Positions 42,302 through 51,402 of a DNA stretch of 64,000 nucleotides are shown in pieces (position 1 is the first letter of the stretch; each line of letters begins with the position of its first letter). The notes below the pieces were generated by a model that saw only the letters and a program-made list of their open reading frames with translations, was not told the DNA's origin and did not search any database. The DNA lies in contig NZ_BMWG01000002.1 in assembly GCF_014651115.1 (NCBI RefSeq), positions 406,907-470,906 on the forward strand, in the 5' to 3' direction. The stretch comes from Streptomyces inusitatus. Lineage in GTDB: Bacteria > Actinomycetota > Actinomycetes > Streptomycetales > Streptomycetaceae. Both the position numbers and the translations under genes were made by a program.

Positions 42302-43690
42302 GTGGCGAACGACGCCAGCACCGTTTTCGACCTAGTGATCCTCGGCGGCGGTAGCGGCGGTTACGCTGCGGCGCTGCGCGGAGCTCAGCTGGGTCTCGAC
42401 GTCGCCCTGATCGAGAAGGACAAGGTCGGCGGCACCTGCCTGCACCACGGCTGCATCCCGACGAAGGCTCTGCTGCACGCCGGCGAGATCGCCGACCAGG
42501 CGCGCGAGTCGGCCCAGTTCGGTGTCCGCGCCACGTTCGAGGGCATCGACGTCGCGGCCGTGCACAAGTACAAGGACGAGGTGATCTCGGGCCTGTACAA
42601 GGGACTCCAGGGTCTGATCGCCTCCCGCAAGATCACCGTGATCGAGGGCGCGGGCCGCCTCTCCTCGCCGACCTCGGTCGACGTCAACGGCCAGCGGGTC
42701 GAGGGCCGTCACATCCTGCTCGCGACCGGCTCCGTGCCGAAGTCGCTGCCGGGCCTGGAGATCGACGGCAACCGGATCATCTCCTCCGACCACGCGCTGA
42801 AGCTGGACCGCGTCCCGCAGTCCGCGATCGTGCTGGGCGGCGGCGTCATCGGCGTCGAGTTCGCCTCCGCGTGGAAGTCCTTCGGGGCCGACGTCACCGT
42901 GATCGAGGGTCTGAAGCACCTGGTCCCGGTCGAGGACGAGAACAGCTCCAAGCTCCTTGAGCGCGCGTTCCGCAAGCGCGGCATCAAGTTCAACCTGGGC
43001 ACCTTCTTCGAGAAGGCCGAGTACACCCAGGACGGCGTCCGCGTCACCCTCGCGGACGGCAAGACCTTCGAGGCCGAGGTGCTGCTCGTCGCCGTCGGCC
43101 GCGGCCCGGTCTCCGCCGGCCTCGGCTACGAGGAGCAGGGCGTCGCGATGGACCGCGGCTATGTCCTCGCGGACGAGTACATGCGGACGAACATCCCCAC
43201 GATCTCCGCCGTCGGCGACCTGGTCCCGACGCTCCAGCTCGCGCACGTCGGCTTCGCCGAGGGCATCCTGGTGGCGGAGCGTCTCGCCGGTCTGACCACC
43301 GTCCCGATCGACTACGACGGCGTGCCCCGGGTGACCTACTGCCACCCCGAGGTCGCGTCCGTCGGGATCACCGAGGCCAAGGCCAAGGAGATCTACGGCG
43401 CGGACAAGGTCGTGGCCCTGAAGTACAACCTCGGCGGCAACGGCAAGAGCAAGATCCTGAAGACCCAGGGCGAGATCAAGCTCGTCCAGGTCAAGGACGG
43501 TGCCGTGGTCGGCGTCCACATGGTCGGTGACCGGATGGGCGAGCAGATCGGCGAAGCTCAGCTGATCTACAACTGGGAGGCTCTGCCGGCCGAGGTCGCG
43601 CAGCTCATCCACGCGCACCCGACCCAGAACGAGGCGCTCGGCGAGGCCCACCTGGCGCTCGCGGGCAAGCCTCTGCACGCCCATGACTGA
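42302..43690 (+). CDS. lpdA: Dihydrolipoyl dehydrogenase (E3)
   Basis: A 462-residue FAD disulfide oxidoreductase that reoxidises the lipoyl groups of 2-oxoacid dehydrogenase complexes. FAD motif LGGGSGGYAAALRG, redox-active disulfide GGTCLHHGCIPTKALL, NAD motif VLGGGVIGVEFAS, and the C-terminal catalytic HAHPTQNEALGEAH. GTG at 42302 has GGAGG 7 bp upstream. It lies 53 bp before the E2 gene, so the two form an operon; the E1 gene aceE is 3 kb further on. Confidence 0.96.
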   Translation: MANDASTVFDLVILGGGSGGYAAALRGAQLGLDVALIEKDKVGGTCLHHGCIPTKALLHAGEIADQARESAQFGVRATFEGIDVAAVHKYKDEVISGLYKGLQGLIASRKITVIEGAGRLSSPTSVDVNGQRVEGRHILLATGSVPKSLPGLEIDGNRIISSDHALKLDRVPQSAIVLGGGVIGVEFASAWKSFGADVTVIEGLKHLVPVEDENSSKLLERAFRKRGIKFNLGTFFEKAEYTQDGVRVTLADGKTFEAEVLLVAVGRGPVSAGLGYEEQGVAMDRGYVLADEYMRTNIPTISAVGDLVPTLQLAHVGFAEGILVAERLAGLTTVPIDYDGVPRVTYCHPEVASVGITEAKAKEIYGADKVVALKYNLGGNGKSKILKTQGEIKLVQVKDGAVVGVHMVGDRMGEQIGEAQLIYNWEALPAEVAQLIHAHPTQNEALGEAHLALAGKPLHAHD

Positions 43691-43743
43691 GCCCCTGGCG
43701 CGCGACGACCACTTCCGCACTTTCGTAAGGAGCAACTGAAACC

Positions 43744-45558
43744 ATGTCGGTTTCCGTAACCCTTCCGGCGCTCGGTGAGAGCGTCACTGAGGGCACTGTC
43801 ACCCGCTGGCTGAAGGCCGAGGGCGAGCGCGTCGAGGCCGACGAGCCGTTGCTTGAGGTCTCGACCGACAAGGTCGACACCGAGATCCCCTCGCCCGTCG
43901 CCGGCATCCTGGCCTCCATCAAGGTCGCCGAGGACGAGACGGTCGAGGTCGGCGCCGAGCTGGCCATCATCGACGACGGATCGGGCGCCCCCGCGGCTGC
44001 TCCGGCTCCGGCCGCCGAAGAGGCTCCGGCCCCCGCGGCCGAGCCCGCCGCCGCCCCCGCGCCCGTCGCGGAGGCCGCACCGGCCGCCGAGGCTCCCACC
44101 GCCCCGGCCCCGGTCCAGGCCGAGACCCCGGCCGCCCCGGCCGGCGGCGCCACCGGTACGGACGTGGTCCTCCCGGCGCTCGGCGAGAGCGTCACCGAGG
44201 GCACCGTCACCCGCTGGCTGAAGGAGGTCGGCGACTCCGTCGACGCCGACGAGCCGCTGCTTGAGGTCTCCACGGACAAGGTCGACACCGAGATCCCCGC
44301 GCCCGTCGCCGGTGTGCTGCTGGAGATCGTGGTCGGCGAGGACGAGACCGCCGAGGTCGGCGCGAAGCTGGCCGTGATCGGCGCCCCGGGCGCGGCTCCG
44401 GCCGCTCCCGCGGCCCCGGCCGCCCCGGCTCCCGCCGCCGCCCCCGCCCCTGTCGCCGCCCCGGCCCCGGCCGCTCCGGCACCCGTCGCCACCCCGGCTC
44501 CGGCTGCGGCTCCGGCTCCGGCTCCGGCTCCGACCCAGGTCGCACCCGTCACCCCGGCCCCCGCGCCCGCTCCGGCGGCCGCTCCCGCCGCCCCGGCTCC
44601 GGCCCCGTCCGTCTCCTCCGGCGACGCCTACGTGACCCCCCTGGTCCGTAAGCTCGCCACGGAGAACGGCGTGGACCTGTCCGAGGTCAAGGGCTCCGGC
44701 GTCGGTGGCCGTATCCGCAAGCAGGACGTCGTCGCCGCCGCGGAGGCCGCCAAGGCCGCCGCCCAGGCTCCGGCCGCTCCCGCCGCCGCTCCGGCGGCCG
44801 CCGCCCCGAAGGCCGCCCAGGCCCTTGAGGTGTCCCCGCTGCGCGGTCAGACGGTCAAGATGACCCGGATGCGCAAGCTCATCGGCGACAACATGATGAA
44901 GGCGCTGCACAGCCAGGCGCAGCTGACCTCGGTCGTCGAGGTCGACATCACCAAGCTGATGAAGCTGCGCGCCCAGGCCAAGGACGCCTTCGCGGCCCGT
45001 GAGGGCGTCAAGCTCTCCCCGATGCCCTTCTTCGTGAAGGCCGCCGCCCAGGCGCTGAAGGTCCACCCGATCATCAACGCCCGGATCAACGAGGACGAAG
45101 GCACCATCACGTACTTCGACTCGGAGAACATCGGCATCGCCGTGGACTCCGAGAAGGGTCTGATGACGCCGGTCATCAAGGGCGCGGGCGACCTGAACAT
45201 CGCCGGCATCTCCAAGAAGACCGCCGAGCTGGCCGGGGCCGTGCGCTCCAACAAGATCCGCCCCGACGACCTCGCGGGCGCGACCTTCACGGTCAGCAAC
45301 ACCGGTTCGCGCGGCGCGCTCTTCGACACGGTCATCGTGCCGCCGAACCAGGCGGCCATCCTGGGCATCGGCGCGACGGTCAAGCGCCCGGCGGTCATCG
45401 AGACCGCCGAGGGCACCGTCATCGGCGTCCGGGACATGACCTACCTGTCCCTCTCCTACGACCACCGTCTGGTGGACGGCGCGGACGCCGCCCGCTACCT
45501 GACGACGGTCAAGGCGATCCTCGAAGCAGGCGAGTTCGAGATCGAGCTGGGTCTGTAG
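43744..45558 (+). CDS. sucB: 2-oxoacid dehydrogenase E2 (dihydrolipoyl acyltransferase), two lipoyl domains
   Basis: A 604-residue E2 core subunit. Two near-identical lipoyl domains (about 1-78 and 138-215) carry the lipoylated Lys in [13 protein letters not shown] and [13 protein letters not shown]. Long Ala/Pro linkers separate them from the E3/E1-binding domain (about 295-335, [26 protein letters not shown]). The catalytic domain ends with SYDHRLVDG (active His and Asp). Commonly named sucB in Streptomyces, but in actinobacteria such E2 proteins also serve pyruvate dehydrogenase (AceF role). With aceE and lpdA beside it, a PDH role is likely. The lipoyl-linker DNA is highly repetitive. Confidence 0.93.
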   Translation: MSVSVTLPALGESVTEGTVTRWLKAEGERVEADEPLLEVSTDKVDTEIPSPVAGILASIKVAEDETVEVGAELAIIDDGSGAPAAAPAPAAEEAPAPAAEPAAAPAPVAEAAPAAEAPTAPAPVQAETPAAPAGGATGTDVVLPALGESVTEGTVTRWLKEVGDSVDADEPLLEVSTDKVDTEIPAPVAGVLLEIVVGEDETAEVGAKLAVIGAPGAAPAAPAAPAAPAPAAAPAPVAAPAPAAPAPVATPAPAAAPAPAPAPTQVAPVTPAPAPAPAAAPAAPAPAPSVSSGDAYVTPLVRKLATENGVDLSEVKGSGVGGRIRKQDVVAAAEAAKAAAQAPAAPAAAPAAAAPKAAQALEVSPLRGQTVKMTRMRKLIGDNMMKALHSQAQLTSVVEVDITKLMKLRAQAKDAFAAREGVKLSPMPFFVKAAAQALKVHPIINARINEDEGTITYFDSENIGIAVDSEKGLMTPVIKGAGDLNIAGISKKTAELAGAVRSNKIRPDDLAGATFTVSNTGSRGALFDTVIVPPNQAAILGIGATVKRPAVIETAEGTVIGVRDMTYLSLSYDHRLVDGADAARYLTTVKAILEAGEFEIELGL

Positions 45559-45580
45559 ACCCAGCCGGCCATGTGACACC

Positions 45581-45612
45581 ACGCCCCGCCCGGAACACTC
45601 CGGGCGGGGCGT
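45581..45612 (+). terminator. Terminator after the E2 gene
   Basis: ACGCCCCGCCCGGA and TCCGGGCGGGGCGT-type arms form a stem of about 14 bp with a 4-nt loop, 22 bp after the stop, followed by CTCGCGTTCTT. Confidence 0.85.
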
Positions 45613-45616
45613 CTCG

Positions 45617-45656
45617 CGTTCTTCCCGCCCTCCACCCGTTCTTCCCGCCCTCCACC
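45617..45656 (+). repeat. Perfect 20-bp tandem duplication
   Basis: CGTTCTTCCCGCCCTCCACC occurs twice in direct tandem between the E2 terminator and the MITE. It is probably a local slippage duplication; no function is seen. Confidence 0.85.
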
Positions 45657-45677
45657 CCAGCGGGGCAGACATGCCCC

Positions 45678-45853
45678 TAGGTCGTGTCTTCGAAGTCCCG
45701 TCTGCCTGTCGTGCCCTGGCACGCACGCTCGCCGCGTTGTCGTCGGTCGCCGACGCTCCGCGTCGACTCCCTCCTCCGCCTTGCGATCGCACGCACCAGA
45801 CCCCGCCAGACCCGCCCTACGGGCGGACGACGCCACTTCGAAGACACTCCCTA
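45678..45853. mobile_element. MITE, about 176 bp, TA-flanked
   Basis: The ends are inverted repeats: TAGG-2 nt-GTGTCTTCGAAGT on the left (45678-45696) and the complement on the right (45835-45853). The inner 13 bp match perfectly. Both ends begin with TA, as expected for IS630/Tc1-like insertion at TA. The interior has no transposase gene, only several short self-complementary stretches (e.g. CCCGCCCTACGGGCGG). The ORF calls across it are shadows. It lies 53 bp before the gntR start. Confidence 0.75.
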
Positions 45854-45906
45854 ACCCCACGAAGGGGATAATCGGTGGGCTGTACCCGCCCTGAAGGAGC
45901 CCCCAC

Positions 45907-46530
45907 ATGACCCCGCCCGTCGTCCATTCGCTGCGCGAGCAGATCCGCGCGCACATCGTGGAGGGGATCGTCAGCGGACGCTGGAAGCCGGGTGAACGGA
46001 TCGTGGAGCGCGGCATCGCGACCGAGCTCCAGGTCTCCCAGACGCCCGTCCGGGAGGCGCTGCGGGAGCTGGAGAGCCTGCGGCTGATCGAGTCCGCGCC
46101 CAACAAGGGCGTCCGGGTCCGCAACCTCACCGCGGCGGACCTGGAGGAGAGCTATCCCGTACGGGCCGGTCTGGAGCAGATCGCCGCCGAGCTGGCGGCC
46201 GACCGGCTGGCCCGGGACTGCTCGGCGCTGGAGCCGCATGTGGCGGCGCTGTACGCGGCGGACCGGGCGGGCGACTCGGCCGGCCAGGTGCGGCACACGG
46301 TCGGCTTCCACCGGGAGCTGGTCCGCGCGGCCGACAACGCGGTGCTGCTGCACACCTGGGAGGGGCTGGGCATCGAGGTCTTCACGGCCCTGTCGATCCG
46401 CTGGCTGGGCACCGTGCAGCAGTCGTACGCCGAGGAGCACCAGGCGCTCGTGGAGGCCTTCCAGCGCCGCGACCCGGCCATCGGGACCCTGGTGAAGGCC
46501 CATGTCCTCGGCTGCGCGCCCCGGCCGTGA
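45907..46530 (+). CDS. GntR/FadR-type (FCD) transcriptional regulator
   Basis: A 207-residue repressor-type protein. The winged helix fills residues 1-70 ([50 protein letters not shown]). The all-helical FCD ligand domain (about 75-200) contains [13 protein letters not shown] and [13 protein letters not shown], whose His residues match metal and effector ligands. GAAGGAG sits about 8 bp before the ATG. A GATAAT -10-like box at 45867 lies just after the MITE. It is immediately upstream of aceE on the same strand; by analogy with PdhR it may sense pyruvate or another organic acid and control PDH genes (inference). Confidence 0.92.
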   Translation: MTPPVVHSLREQIRAHIVEGIVSGRWKPGERIVERGIATELQVSQTPVREALRELESLRLIESAPNKGVRVRNLTAADLEESYPVRAGLEQIAAELAADRLARDCSALEPHVAALYAADRAGDSAGQVRHTVGFHRELVRAADNAVLLHTWEGLGIEVFTALSIRWLGTVQQSYAEEHQALVEAFQRRDPAIGTLVKAHVLGCAPRP

Positions 46531-46618
46531 CCGGTACCGCCATTACGGCACCCGGTGCCCTGTTTCGGGGCACGGAATGCCAATTTCGCTCTCCGGAGAA
46601 CTTTTACCTCCGAATACT

Positions 46619-46648
46619 TTGATCGATCATCGATCAGCGGCTTACAGT
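46619..46648 (+). promoter_or_regulatory. aceE promoter
   Basis: TTGATC (46619-46624) and TACAGT (46643-46648) are 18 bp apart, giving a predicted start near 46655 and a leader of about 78 nt. The -35 and spacer are covered by the 17-bp palindrome. Confidence 0.55.
46620..46636. promoter_or_regulatory. 17-bp perfect palindrome in the aceE promoter (candidate GntR operator)
   Basis: TGATCGAT-C-ATCGATCA is an exact inverted repeat around one base. It overlaps the -35 element and the spacer, the classic position for repression. The GntR/FCD gene ends 89 bp upstream, making its product the obvious candidate binder. Confidence 0.6.
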
Positions 46649-46732
46649 CACCTTTGGGCTTCACCCGGCCCGTCGCCCTGTCCTGCCAGACATGGCCCCT
46701 TTAACTTTCCCCCCAGTCCGGAAGGCGGCGAC

Positions 46733-49402
46733 ATGACCGACCCCGTAGCCAAGCTTCCGAGCGAGCTCGACCAGCTCCCGGACCGCGACGCCGAGGAGAC
46801 CGCCGAGTGGGCGGCCTCCCTCGACGCCGTCGCCCAGCACGCGGGCACCCACCGCGCCGCGTATCTGATGCGCCGTACCCTCCAGCACGCCGAGACCGCC
46901 GGGGTTCCCATACCCCGGCTGCTGGAGACGGACTACGTCAACACCATCCCCACCGCCGCCGAGCCCGCACTCGACGGCGACGAGGCGCTGGAAGCGCGGA
47001 TCACCGCGTGGAACCGCTGGAACGCCGCCGCCATGGTGACGCGCGGCTCCCGGCTCGGCGTCGGCGGCCACATCGCCACCTTCGCCTCCGCGGCCTGGCT
47101 CTACGAGACCGGCTTCAACCACTTCTTCCGGGGCAAGGAGGCGGACGGCAGCGGCGACCAGCTCTACATCCAGGGCCACGCCTCCCCCGGCATCTACGCC
47201 CGCGCCTTCCTCGACGGCAGGCTCACCGAGGCCCACCTCGACAACTTCCGCCAGGAGGCGGGCGGCGAGGGTCTGCCCTCGTACCCGCACCCGCGCCGGC
47301 TGCCCTGGCTGTGGGAGTTCCCTACCGTCTCCATGGGCCTGGGCCCGCTCTCCGCGATCTACCAGGCGCGGTTCAACCGCTATCTGCACAACCGCGGCAT
47401 CAAGGACACCTCGCAGTCGCACGTCTGGGCCTTCCTCGGCGACGGCGAGATGGACGAGCCCGAGTCGACGGCGGCCCTGGCCCTGGCGGCCCGCGAGCGC
47501 CTCGACAATCTGACCTTCGTCATCAACTGCAACCTCCAGCGCCTCGACGGCCCGGTCCGCGCGAACTTCCGGGTCGTCCAGGAGCTGGAGGCGCAGTTCC
47601 GCGGCGCCGGCTGGAACGTCGTGAAGACGCTGTGGGGCTCCGCCTGGGACGAGCTGTTCCAGCTCGACACCACGGGCGCGCTGGTCCGTCGGCTGCGCGC
47701 CGTCCCGGACGCCCAGTTCCAGACGTACGCCACCCGTGACGTCGCGTACATCCGCGAGCACTTCTTCGGCGCGGAGCCGGCCCTCGCCGAGCTGGCGAAG
47801 CTGCTGACCGACGCGAAGATCGCCGAGTGCTTCTACACCTCCCGCGGCGGCCACGAGGCCCGCAAGGTGTACGCGGCCTACCGCGCGGCGCTCGCCCACG
47901 AGGGCGCGCCGACCGTGGTGCTGGCGCAGACCGTCAAGGGCTTCACCCTGGGCAAGGGCTTCGAGTCGAAGAACGCCAACCACCAGATGAAGAAGCTGTC
48001 GATCGACGAGTTCAAGGGCATGCGCGACCTGCTCGACCTCCCGATCCCCGACAGCGCCTTCGAGAGCGGTGTGGTGCCCTACGGCCACCCCGGCGCCGAC
48101 TCGCCCGAGGTCCGCTACCTCCAGGAGCGCCGCGCGGCCCTCGGCGGCCCCGCCCCGGCCCGCCGGGTGCGCGCCGTCGCGCTGCCCGCCCCGGAGGAGC
48201 GTGCCTTCAAGGCCCTGGAGAAGGGCTCCGGCAAGCAGGAGATGGCCACCACCATGGCGTTCGTACGCCTGGTGAAGGACCTGATGCGGGACAAGACGAC
48301 CGGCAGGCGCTGGGTCCCGATCGTCCCCGACGAGGCCCGTACCTTCGGTATGGAGTCCCTCTTCCCGTCGGCCGGCATCTACTCCCCGCTGGGCCAGACG
48401 TACGAGCCGGTCGACCGCGACCAGCTGATGTACTACCGGGAGGCCAAGGACGGCCAGATCCTCAACGAGGGGATCACCGAGGCCGGCTCCATGGCCGACT
48501 TCATCGCCGCCGCCACGTCGTACGCGACGCACGGCGAGCCGATGATCCCGTTCTACATCTTCTACTCGATGTTCGGCTGGCAGCGCACCGGCGACCAGAT
48601 GTGGCAGCTCGCCGACCAGCTCGGCAAGGGCTTCATCGTCGGCGCGACCGCCGGCCGCACCACGCTGACCGGTGAGGGCCTCCAGCACGCGGACGGCCAC
48701 TCGCACCTGATCGCGGCCACCAACCCGGCCTCGCTCAACTACGACCCGGCGTTCGCGTACGAGATCTCCGTGATCGTCAAGGACGGTCTCCGCCGGATGT
48801 ACGGCGAGAACCCTGAGGACGTCTTCTACTACCTCACCGTCTACAACGAGCCCAAGCCGCAGCCCGCGATGCCCGAGGGCGTCGAGGAGGGCATCCTCAA
48901 GGGCCTGTACCGCTTCAAGGAGGGCGTGCCCGCCTCCGCGAGCGCGCCCAGGCTCCAGCTCCTGGCCTCCGGCACGGCGATCCACTGGGCCCTGGAGGCC
49001 CAGGGCATGCTGGCCGACGAGTGGGGCGTCACGGCCGACGTCTGGTCCGCGACCTCCTGGGGCGAGCTGCGCCGGGACGCACTGGAGTCGGACGAGGCGC
49101 TGCTGCGGGGCGAGCAGAGCACCCCGTACATCCGCAAGGCGCTGGAAGGCGCCCCGGGCCCGGTCCTCGCGGTGAGCGACTGGATGCGTCAGGTCCCCGA
49201 CCAGATCAGCCAGTGGGTGGAGCAGGACTGGTCCTCGCTCGGCACCGACGGCTTCGGCATCTCGGACACCCGGGTCGCGGCCCGCCGCCACTTCGGCGTG
49301 GACGCGCAGTCGATCACCGTCGCGGCGCTGGCGCAGCTGGCGCGGCGCGGCGAGATCCCGGCCTCGGTGGTCAAGGAGGCCCGGGAGCGCTACGGCCTCT
49401 GA
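46733..49402 (+). CDS. aceE: Pyruvate dehydrogenase E1, homodimeric type
   Basis: An 889-residue single-chain E1 that decarboxylates pyruvate with thiamine diphosphate and acetylates the E2 lipoyl group. ThDP motif [28 protein letters not shown] region (about residues 237-260; key GDGxMD and the later Asn), [16 protein letters not shown], and HADGHSHL near residue 660 are visible. Length is typical of E. coli-type AceE. I start at ATG 46733 ([10 protein letters not shown]) with GGAAGG 8 bp upstream; the frame runs on to 46502 but would cross the promoter. It works with the E2 and E3 genes at 42.3-45.6 kb. Confidence 0.96.
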   Translation: MTDPVAKLPSELDQLPDRDAEETAEWAASLDAVAQHAGTHRAAYLMRRTLQHAETAGVPIPRLLETDYVNTIPTAAEPALDGDEALEARITAWNRWNAAAMVTRGSRLGVGGHIATFASAAWLYETGFNHFFRGKEADGSGDQLYIQGHASPGIYARAFLDGRLTEAHLDNFRQEAGGEGLPSYPHPRRLPWLWEFPTVSMGLGPLSAIYQARFNRYLHNRGIKDTSQSHVWAFLGDGEMDEPESTAALALAARERLDNLTFVINCNLQRLDGPVRANFRVVQELEAQFRGAGWNVVKTLWGSAWDELFQLDTTGALVRRLRAVPDAQFQTYATRDVAYIREHFFGAEPALAELAKLLTDAKIAECFYTSRGGHEARKVYAAYRAALAHEGAPTVVLAQTVKGFTLGKGFESKNANHQMKKLSIDEFKGMRDLLDLPIPDSAFESGVVPYGHPGADSPEVRYLQERRAALGGPAPARRVRAVALPAPEERAFKALEKGSGKQEMATTMAFVRLVKDLMRDKTTGRRWVPIVPDEARTFGMESLFPSAGIYSPLGQTYEPVDRDQLMYYREAKDGQILNEGITEAGSMADFIAAATSYATHGEPMIPFYIFYSMFGWQRTGDQMWQLADQLGKGFIVGATAGRTTLTGEGLQHADGHSHLIAATNPASLNYDPAFAYEISVIVKDGLRRMYGENPEDVFYYLTVYNEPKPQPAMPEGVEEGILKGLYRFKEGVPASASAPRLQLLASGTAIHWALEAQGMLADEWGVTADVWSATSWGELRRDALESDEALLRGEQSTPYIRKALEGAPGPVLAVSDWMRQVPDQISQWVEQDWSSLGTDGFGISDTRVAARRHFGVDAQSITVAALAQLARRGEIPASVVKEARERYGL

Positions 49403-49435
49403 GCACCCCGTACGCATCCCGTACAGCCATGAGGT

Positions 49436-49480
49436 GATCACCCCGGGCCGCCGTCCTCGCGACGGCGGCCCGGGGTGATC
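49436..49480 (+). terminator. Strong terminator after aceE
   Basis: GATCACCCCGGGCCGCCGTC and its complement form a perfect 20-bp stem closed by CTCGC, 34 bp after the stop. Confidence 0.9.
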
Positions 49481-49517
49481 GCTGTTTCCGGGCTGTTTTC
49501 CGGGCTCTTGTCTTGAC

Positions 49518-49534
49518 CTTGACACCGGGTGAAG
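49518..49534. promoter_or_regulatory. Imperfect dyad before the merR-type gene
   Basis: CTTGACACCGGGTGAAG pairs at six of eight positions and overlaps two -35-like hexamers, TTGACC and TTGACA. MerR-family regulators usually bind such a dyad in their own promoter; no clear -10 is visible. Confidence 0.35.
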
Positions 49535-49552
49535 CCCTGGAGTGAGGACACC

Positions 49553-50377
49553 ATGTTCACCATCGGAGACTTCGCCAGGCACGGCCGGGTTTCGCCCCGG
49601 ATGCTGCGGCACTACGACGCGCTGGGGCTGCTGCGCCCCGAGCGTGTCGATCCGTTCAGCGGCTACCGCCACTACGCGGCGGCGCAGCTCGCGCGGCTCA
49701 ACCGGATCATCGCCCTGAAGGATCTCGGCTTCACCCTGGAACAGGTGGGGCGGATCCTTGAGGAGCGGGTGAGTACGGAGGAGCTGCGCGGGATGCTGAC
49801 GCTGCGGCGGGCCGAGCTGGAGCAGGCGGCCGCCGAGGCGGCGGCCAGGCTGGGCCAGGTCGAGGCGAGGCTCCGTTCGATCGAGAGTGAGGGGCACATG
49901 CCCAGCGACGACGTCATTGTGAAGAGCGTTCCCCCGGTGCGGGTGGCCGAGCTGACCGCCGTCTCCGCGAGTTACGCGCCCGAGCACATCGGCCCGGTGA
50001 TCGGTCCGCTGTACGGGGAGCTGTTCGCGCGGCTGGAGGCGGCGGGGATCACGCCCGTCGGGCCCGGCATCGCGCACTACGAGGACGCGCCGGAGGGCGA
50101 GGGCGCGATCCTGGTGCACGCGGCGGTGACGGTCTCGTCCTCGGTGCCCCCGGGCCCGGGGGACGGCTTCACGGTGGTCGATCTCCCGGCGCTGGAGCGC
50201 GCCGCGACGATCGTGCACCGGGGCTCGATGGACGAGGTGCTGGCCACGGCCCAGACGCTGGCCCGCTGGGTCGACGCGGGCGGGCACCGGGCGGCGGGGT
50301 ACGCGCGTGAGGTGACCCTCGAATGCCCCGAGGACCGCTCCCAGTGGGTCACCGAGCTTCAGGAGCGGCTGGTCTGA
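49553..50377 (+). CDS. MerR-family regulator with GyrI-like effector domain
   Basis: A 274-residue regulator. The MerR winged helix (MFTIGDFARHGRVSPRMLRH, YDALGLLRPERVDPFSGYR) spans 1-70, followed by a coiled-coil dimer helix (about 78-115) and a GyrI-like ligand domain (about 122-274, GPLYGELFARLEAAGI, with late YAREVTLECP). This is the BmrR/SoxR-related plan for sensing bulky hydrophobic compounds. ATG 49553 has GAGGAC 5 bp upstream; a GTG-frame extension to 49529 is unlikely. No transporter gene is adjacent. Confidence 0.9.
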   Translation: MFTIGDFARHGRVSPRMLRHYDALGLLRPERVDPFSGYRHYAAAQLARLNRIIALKDLGFTLEQVGRILEERVSTEELRGMLTLRRAELEQAAAEAAARLGQVEARLRSIESEGHMPSDDVIVKSVPPVRVAELTAVSASYAPEHIGPVIGPLYGELFARLEAAGITPVGPGIAHYEDAPEGEGAILVHAAVTVSSSVPPGPGDGFTVVDLPALERAATIVHRGSMDEVLATAQTLARWVDAGGHRAAGYAREVTLECPEDRSQWVTELQERLV

Positions 50378-50407
50378 GGCCCGCCGCCGGGCGGTCATCA
50401 TGGAGGG

Positions 50408-51394
50408 ATGCGCGCTGCCCGGCTGATCAAGATGGTGCTTCTGCTCCAGTCCCGGCCCTCGATGACCGGCCCGGAGCTGGCCCGTGAGCTGGAGGTGTCG
50501 GAGCGGACCGTCACCCGGGACGCGCTCGCGCTCTCCGAGGCTGGGGTCCCGGTCTACGCGGACCGGGGCCGGTCCGGCGGCTATCGGCTGATCGGCGGCT
50601 ATCGCACCCGGCTCACGGGGCTCGGCCGCAGCGAGGCGGAGGCGCTCTTCCTCTCCGGTCTGCCGGGCGCGCTGCGCGACATGGGTCTGGAGGACGCGGC
50701 GTCGGCGGCCCGGCTGAAGGTGTCGGCGGCGCTGCTGCCCTCGCTCAGCGACGCCCCGCGCAGCGCGGCCCGGCGCTTCCATCTGGACGCTCCGGGCTGG
50801 TACCAGGAGCCCGAGACCCCGCCGCTGCTGGCGGACGTCGCCGAGGCGGTCTGGGAGGACCGGCGGATCGTGGCCGCGTACCGCGACCGCCGGGGCGCGG
50901 ACGTGATGCGCGAGATGGAGCCGTACGGTCTCGTGCTGAAGGCGGGGGTCTGGTATCTGTGCGCCCGGGTGGAGGGCTCCTTCCGGGTGTACCGGCTGGA
51001 CCGGTTCGCCTCGGTCGAGGCGGAGGGCGGATCCTTTGAGCGGGACGAGGGGTTCGATCTGCCGGGCTTCTGGGACGAGCGGGCGGCCCAGTTCGCCCGG
51101 TCCCTGCTCCGGGCCGAGATCGTCGTACGGGTGAGCGAGGAGGGCGCGCGGCTGCTGCCGTACACCGTGGACCGCGCCGCCGCCCGCGCCGCGCTGGCGG
51201 CGGCGGGCGAGCCGGACGGGCGGGGCCGGGTGACCCTGACACTGCCGGTGGAGTCCCACGAGGTGGCGTACGCGCAGCTGTACGGGCTGGGCCCGGAGCT
51301 GGAGGTGCTGGAGCCCGCGGAGCTGCGGGAGCGGTTCGGGGAGTCGGCGCGGCGGACGGCGGAGCTCTACCGGCGTCCGGAGGAGAGCGCCTGA
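50408..51394 (+). CDS. YafY-type HTH/WYL-domain transcriptional regulator
   Basis: A 328-residue protein. An N-terminal DeoR-like HTH (RLIKMVLLLQSRPSMTGPEL, ELEVSERTVTRDALAL) is followed by a WYL domain (about 140-220, RIVAAYRDRRGA, YGLVLKAGVWYLCAR, YRLDRFASV) and a C-terminal WCX part (about 235-320). WYL regulators sense ligands, sometimes nucleotides or single-stranded nucleic acid. It lies 30 bp after the merR-type gene and converges on an SDR gene; the stops are 8 bp apart. The target is unknown, possibly the SDR gene. Confidence 0.92.
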   Translation: MRAARLIKMVLLLQSRPSMTGPELARELEVSERTVTRDALALSEAGVPVYADRGRSGGYRLIGGYRTRLTGLGRSEAEALFLSGLPGALRDMGLEDAASAARLKVSAALLPSLSDAPRSAARRFHLDAPGWYQEPETPPLLADVAEAVWEDRRIVAAYRDRRGADVMREMEPYGLVLKAGVWYLCARVEGSFRVYRLDRFASVEAEGGSFERDEGFDLPGFWDERAAQFARSLLRAEIVVRVSEEGARLLPYTVDRAAARAALAAAGEPDGRGRVTLTLPVESHEVAYAQLYGLGPELEVLEPAELRERFGESARRTAELYRRPEESA

Positions 51395-51402
51395 TCCGCT
51401 CG

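Noticed and set aside
43567..45792. 741-codon minus-strand frame rich in Gly/Arg
   Set aside because: It mirrors the repetitive Ala/Pro lipoyl-linker DNA of the E2 gene and runs into the MITE.
45671..45871. 66-codon ORF across the MITE
   Set aside because: It is bounded by the element's ends, has no ribosome site and overlaps inverted repeats.
46502..46732. Upstream extension of aceE
   Set aside because: It would translate through the promoter and palindrome; a normal ribosome site and the conserved N terminus are at 46733.
49513..49549. Complete MerR-type promoter with 19-bp spacer
   Set aside because: Two -35-like boxes and an imperfect dyad are present, but no convincing -10 could be placed, so only the dyad is reported.
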